Shown here piece by piece: positions 15,411-18,926 of a stretch of 18,926 nt of DNA. The notes beneath the pieces were generated by a model. It was not told the DNA's origin. It made no database searches and saw only the letters and a list, made by a program, of their open reading frames with translations. Positions within the stretch are counted from its first letter, which is position 1. Every line of letters starts with the position of its first letter. This DNA comes from CAYMJK01 sp043101635 (GTDB lineage: Bacteria > Planctomycetota > Phycisphaerae > Phycisphaerales > UBA1924): NCBI GenBank assembly GCA_043101635.1, contig JBICIE010000105.1, positions 1 to 18,926 on the forward strand. The letters run 5' to 3'. A program made the translations under genes and the position numbers.

Positions 15411-17245
15411 GCGGCATGCCGAACATCTCGACATGGCGGTTGGTTTGTCTGGCGTGCGCGGTGGTGGCCGGCGTGTGCTCACTGCTCGCCGGTACCGCTT
15501 CAGCGCGCGCCCAATGCCTGGATCCGTCGCAGATTGTCTACGGCAGTTGGGGCTTCGCTTATGACGTCGTCATCGACGGCGACATCATGGCGCTGGCCAG
15601 GCACGAGGAGCACATCGACGCCACGCTTCACATCTACGAGCGTGATGGAACAACGTGGCGCGAGGCGGCCAGCTTCCTGCTTGGAGGGTCGTTCCACGTG
15701 CCCTACAGAGTCTCGGCTGCCGTCTCGGGCGACCGCGTGGCGGCGGGCACCTACGCCCTCGACAGGATCTGGATCTTCAGGCGCGAAGAGGGCACGTGGG
15801 CGATGGAGCAGACGATCGGCTTTGAGCCCGAGAGGTCGCTTGCCTTCGGTCAGGATCTGGCGATGTGTGGCGACACGCTATTCGTTGGAGAGCCTGCGCG
15901 CGTCCACTCTTCGTTCGATCCGGGCTGGGCGCATGTCTACCAGCACGGGCCCGATGGGTGGCAGCTTCGCACGACGCTCATGTCGCCGAACCCGGACGGT
16001 CGCCAGTTTGGCAGGGCCATCGGCTTTGCTGGTGACGTGGCAGCGATCCTCGGCATGCGCGGCAGTAGCCAGCATGACCTCGTGATCTTCCGCAATCGAG
16101 ATGGCGAGTGGTCGCTCGAGGCTTCCATCCCCATCGACCTCTCCAGAGGCAGCCTGTACGGGCGCCTTGTCGATGTGGCTGGCGAAAGGATCATCGTCGC
16201 GGCGAACAGCGCGGAGGAGCCAGCTCTGATTTACCGCTTCGACGGCGCCGCGTGGACACTCGAAGCGAGACTCCCGGGCCCCTATCGCTACTCCCACTAT
16301 CCGCCCCTCTACTACCACAACACGACTATTCGCTCGGTTGCGATCGATGGAGACCGGGCCCTTGCAGTCGGACGAATCTACGACGGCGACGTCGGCTGGA
16401 CGGGAGTCGGATACCTGTTCGTCAACTCCGGCGGGGCGTGGAACCTCGAGCGCCGGGTGCTACGCACCGCGCCAACGGGCTGGAACTTCGGCGAGGGCGC
16501 TGATCTGCAGGGCCCGTGGGCTGCGATCAGCGCACCGGAGGGCGTCGTTGGCGACGTGTCCATCTACCATCTCGCCGATCCGCCCGCCGCCTGTCCGGAT
16601 CCTCAGCCCGATCCGAACAACGGGCTGCGCCTGTTGTCCGCGGGGGTGCTGGCGCCGCAGACGCCGGAAGTTGCCGTCCGCATGCAGGCGTTCTTCGTTG
16701 CGAGCGCGCGTGACACTGCGTTTGCGCAGACACGCACGAGCGTGCAAGCTTCAGAGCCAGGGTGGGGCGAGCCACGGATCACAGTTGCGGCAGTTGGTGG
16801 CGGTGATCCGGGTAGCCCGCACGACGGGCGCATCGAGGGCATCTGGGTGTACCAGTACTCCGGCTTCGCCGGCATAACGGCCCCCCCAACGAACCCCGTC
16901 GATCTGTGGGAAGCGCCGTTCCGCACTGACGATTTCGCGCCGCGCGTTATCACGATGCAGACAGACACCCGCGTCTTCGACATCTATCCCTGGGTGGCCG
17001 GCCACGGCGCCGAGTTCGAAGCACGGATCGCCGGCATTGCGGAGAGCGCCGCTCGCATCCGCGTGTGGCGGTCGAGTTGTCTGGCCGACTGCGACGGGTC
17101 GGGGGCGCTGGATGTGATGGACTTTGTGTGTTTCCAGGAGTTGTTCAGCGCCGGCAACCTCGCCTGCGACTTCGACGAGGACGGGATGCTGACGCTGTTT
17201 GACTTCCTGGCGTTCCAGAACGAGTTTGCGGGAGGGTGCCCATGA
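15407..17245 (+). CDS. Secreted FG-GAP-like seven-bladed propeller with GC-type dockerin (second of array)
   Basis: Predicted secreted protein, 612 aa, paralogous to its neighbours on both sides. The signal peptide ends ARA|QC (residue 35). Seven FG-GAP-like repeats at about 45-390 carry strands such as FGQDLAMCGDTLFVG, FGRAIGFAGDVAAI and AIDGDRALAVG. A linker ACPDPQPDP precedes the unnamed module at about 405-557, which is the most divergent of the three (it lacks the SNPIEIW form, reading TNPVDLWEAPF). The dockerin-like domain is at 558-612, ending AGGCP. ATG 15407 overlaps the previous stop and uses the GGAGGG within the upstream GGCP codons; a Met three codons in is an alternative. The open frame upstream to 15230 reads the previous dockerin out of frame. 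Its dockerin DNA looks mosaic between the flanking genes. Confidence 0.9.
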   Translation: MSGMPNISTWRLVCLACAVVAGVCSLLAGTASARAQCLDPSQIVYGSWGFAYDVVIDGDIMALARHEEHIDATLHIYERDGTTWREAASFLLGGSFHVPYRVSAAVSGDRVAAGTYALDRIWIFRREEGTWAMEQTIGFEPERSLAFGQDLAMCGDTLFVGEPARVHSSFDPGWAHVYQHGPDGWQLRTTLMSPNPDGRQFGRAIGFAGDVAAILGMRGSSQHDLVIFRNRDGEWSLEASIPIDLSRGSLYGRLVDVAGERIIVAANSAEEPALIYRFDGAAWTLEARLPGPYRYSHYPPLYYHNTTIRSVAIDGDRALAVGRIYDGDVGWTGVGYLFVNSGGAWNLERRVLRTAPTGWNFGEGADLQGPWAAISAPEGVVGDVSIYHLADPPAACPDPQPDPNNGLRLLSAGVLAPQTPEVAVRMQAFFVASARDTAFAQTRTSVQASEPGWGEPRITVAAVGGGDPGSPHDGRIEGIWVYQYSGFAGITAPPTNPVDLWEAPFRTDDFAPRVITMQTDTRVFDIYPWVAGHGAEFEARIAGIAESAARIRVWRSSCLADCDGSGALDVMDFVCFQELFSAGNLACDFDEDGMLTLFDFLAFQNEFAGGCP

Positions 17246-17259
17246 ACGGCATGTGCGTG
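17144..17259 (+). repeat. 116-bp junction repeat, copy 1
   Basis: It matches 18811-18926 at 115 of 116 positions; the one difference (T17200/C18867) is a synonymous Phe codon change. It covers the second half of the dockerin, the stop, and the first six codons of the next gene. The second copy runs to the window edge, so the match may be longer. Confidence 0.95.
17231..17244 (+). promoter_or_regulatory. Shine-Dalgarno inside the GGCP codons, ATGA coupling (second junction)
   Basis: GGAGGG (17231-17236), coding for the tail Gly-Gly, lies five bases before ATG 17242. TGA 17243-17245 overlaps that ATG, as at the first junction. Confidence 0.85.
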
Positions 17260-18912
17260 ATGTCCAGCCTCTGCGTCATTGCCTGTCTGCCGGCGGGCGC
17301 CCTCGGCCAGTGCCAGGAGCCGACGCAGATCCTCGACATCCCGGAGATCCACAGCCTCGCCATGGATGGGCTGCTGGCGGTATCGACCGAGCGGGAGGAC
17401 CGGCCGTACCTGCGCACCTACCGGCGCGACGGCGGCGCCTGGTCCCTCACCGACGGCCGGTACATCCAGAACCGGGGGCCGATGGCGATGTCCGGCAACC
17501 TGCTGGCCATCGGGCGCATCAGGAGCGATCCGCGCACGGTGGAAGTCTGGCGTTTCGGAAGTGACCGGTGGTGGTTCTCGGGCGCACTGTCCACGCCGGT
17601 ACCCGGCATCGACTACGGCACCGTTGTCGCGGCCTCCGGCGATACCGTGCTCGTGGGGGACCCGATCGCCGAGCAGATTCACTTCTACACGGCCGGGCCC
17701 GGCGGCTGGGAGCAGTCGGCAACGCTCGAGGGGCCGAGTGCGGAACACGAGGACTTCGGGCGCGCGCTCGCCATTGAGGGCGACGTCGCCGCGGCGCTGA
17801 CACACACCGCCTGGTACGAAAGCGCGATCCTGTTCTACCGGCGCGACGGTGGGGCTTGGAGCTTCGATACCGAACTGCGGATCGGCATTCCGTATTCGAG
17901 CGACATCAGGCTGGATGGGGATCGCTTGATCGTGTCGTCACGCAGTCCTGGCGGACCCGGGCGGATATACCGCTACGACGGCGCGATGTGGGTTCATGAA
18001 GCGCGCCTCGAAGGGGAGCGCTCCGCGGACTGGCTCACCGCCAGGCCCGTGCAGCTCGATGGCGACCTGGCTCTGGTCGCAGGAGGCCACGACGCCGAGA
18101 TCGATGTCGACGGCGCCTCCTACCTGTATCAGCGCCTGCCCGGCGGCGACTGGCGCCGAAGCCGTCGCCTGCTTGCCAGTTCAAGAGACATAGCCCTTGA
18201 TGACAACTGGGCCGCCTTGCGCGGCCGCGACGCCATCCTCCTCTATGACCTCACGCTGCCGGCTGACCCCTGCCCCCCGCCACCGCCGCCCGATCCGGAC
18301 AATGGACTGCTGCTCAGCGTCGACGGCCTGCTGTCGCCGCAGACACCGTCGGTTCGTGTGCTGGCGCAGGGGTTCTTTGGCCCGCGCGACTACGCCCTGG
18401 CTGCCTCGATCTTCGATGTCGTCGCCAGCGAGCCGGGCTGGGCCGACCCGAAACTGCTGCTGTTCGGCCCGGGGACGAGCGCGGGATTCGTCGAGGGCGC
18501 CGAGGTCGTGGACGTCGTTCTGGGGCAACTGCACTTCCCCGGCGAGGTGGAGGCCGACCCATCGAATCCGATCGACATCTGGACGGCGAGCTTCGCTGCG
18601 GCCGACTTCTCGCCGCGGCTCGTGACGGTACAAGCCAGGACGTTCGGCTACTTCGTGTATCCAGATCAAGGGTCATCGGTGTCCGAGCCGCGGATCCTCG
18701 GCATTGTGGATCCCGAGGCCACGATCCGCGTCTGGCGGTCGAGCTGTCTCGCGGATTGCGATGGCTCGGGGGCGCTGGACATCTTCGACTTCCTCTGCTT
18801 CCAGGACCTCTTCAGCGCCGGCAACCTCGCCTGCGACTTCGACGAGGACGGGATGCTGACGCTGTTCGACTTCCTGGCGTTCCAGAACGAGTTTGCGGGA
18901 GGGTGCCCATGA
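17242..18912 (+). CDS. Secreted FG-GAP-like seven-bladed propeller with GC-type dockerin (third of array)
   Basis: Predicted secreted protein, 556 aa. A short signal peptide ends ALG|QC (residue 22), and the mature start QCQEPTQ is the same as in the first array protein. Seven FG-GAP-like repeats span about 35-335, with units such as FGRALAIEGDVAAAL, IRLDGDRLIVSS and VQLDGDLALVAGG. A Pro-rich linker (CPPPPPPDPD) is followed by the unnamed module at 354-501 (NGLLLSVDGLLSPQTP through IRVWRSS) and the dockerin-like domain at 502-556, with loops DCDGSGALDIFD and DFDEDGMLTLFD, ending AGGCP. ATG 17242 overlaps the previous stop; a GTG two codons upstream is less likely because the coupling geometry favours the ATG. 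It ends in another ATGA. Confidence 0.9.
   Translation: MNGMCVMSSLCVIACLPAGALGQCQEPTQILDIPEIHSLAMDGLLAVSTEREDRPYLRTYRRDGGAWSLTDGRYIQNRGPMAMSGNLLAIGRIRSDPRTVEVWRFGSDRWWFSGALSTPVPGIDYGTVVAASGDTVLVGDPIAEQIHFYTAGPGGWEQSATLEGPSAEHEDFGRALAIEGDVAAALTHTAWYESAILFYRRDGGAWSFDTELRIGIPYSSDIRLDGDRLIVSSRSPGGPGRIYRYDGAMWVHEARLEGERSADWLTARPVQLDGDLALVAGGHDAEIDVDGASYLYQRLPGGDWRRSRRLLASSRDIALDDNWAALRGRDAILLYDLTLPADPCPPPPPPDPDNGLLLSVDGLLSPQTPSVRVLAQGFFGPRDYALAASIFDVVASEPGWADPKLLLFGPGTSAGFVEGAEVVDVVLGQLHFPGEVEADPSNPIDIWTASFAAADFSPRLVTVQARTFGYFVYPDQGSSVSEPRILGIVDPEATIRVWRSSCLADCDGSGALDIFDFLCFQDLFSAGNLACDFDEDGMLTLFDFLAFQNEFAGGCP
18898..18911 (+). promoter_or_regulatory. Shine-Dalgarno inside the GGCP codons, ATGA coupling (third junction)
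   Basis: GGAGGG (18898-18903) lies five bases before ATG 18909, which overlaps the TGA stop at 18910-18912. The arrangement is identical to the second junction. Confidence 0.8.
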
Positions 18913-18926
18913 ACGGCATGTGCGTG
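18909..18926 (+). CDS. Fourth array gene, first six codons only (cut by window edge)
   Basis: Only MNGMCV is visible. These six codons are base-for-base the same as the first six of the gene at 17242. With the coupled ATGA and embedded Shine-Dalgarno, this predicts another paralog of the same propeller-module-dockerin type continuing outside the window. The architecture of the rest cannot be seen. Confidence 0.7.

Larger units (their letters stand above)
18811..18926 (+). repeat. 116-bp junction repeat, copy 2
   Basis: This is the second copy of the segment at 17144-17259, with one substitution. It is truncated by the end of the window. Confidence 0.95.

Noticed and set aside
8188..17310. 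A-x-A-Q-C signal ends considered as lipoboxes
   Set aside because: A lipobox needs Cys at the +1 position after a small residue. Here Gln precedes the Cys and the A-x-A motif fits signal peptidase I.

Overview
The window is GC-rich and its best taxonomic marker is a C-terminal dockerin-like domain ending in Gly-Cys-Pro on six predicted secreted proteins. Dockerins of this kind (called GC-type in family databases, as far as I recall) are characteristic of Phycisphaerae, phylum Planctomycetota. The extended ribosomal protein S9 and the large number of secreted beta-propeller proteins fit that assignment. The taxonomy is an inference from family knowledge, not from a search.

Layout. Positions 1-4253 are mostly housekeeping: the 3' part of gatA (+), a convergent CPBP-family intramembrane protease gene (-) overlapping it by 32 bp, the divergent rplM-rpsI ribosomal operon (+) closed by a strong intrinsic terminator, and an unrecognised single-pass membrane protein (+). 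Positions 4321-11451 hold four minus-strand genes: a seven-repeat SBBP-type propeller protein (472 aa), two paralogous long propeller proteins (805 and 812 aa), and a Uma2-family nuclease-fold gene between the paralogs. Upstream on the same strand is lpdA (dihydrolipoamide dehydrogenase, TTG start). A 414-bp divergent intergenic region follows. Positions 13680-18926 are a plus-strand operon of three paralogous FG-GAP-like seven-bladed propeller proteins (576, 612, 556 aa), plus the first six codons of a fourth gene cut by the window edge.

The unusual part is the secreted-protein locus. Six proteins with three propeller designs carry the same 55-residue dockerin tag, ungapped from its first Cys to the final Pro. 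In the plus-strand operon the codons for the Gly-Gly of the terminal AGGCP form a GGAGGG Shine-Dalgarno for the next gene, whose ATG overlaps the stop as ATGA. The tail, ribosome-binding site and next start therefore form one compact cassette. Two such junctions (17144-17259 and 18811-18926) differ at one base in 116, and the middle gene is a mosaic whose dockerin first half matches the gene before it and whose second half matches the gene after it. This points to recent amplification or gene conversion in an array that continues past the window. No binding partner, sortase or anchoring enzyme for the tag can be identified here with confidence.
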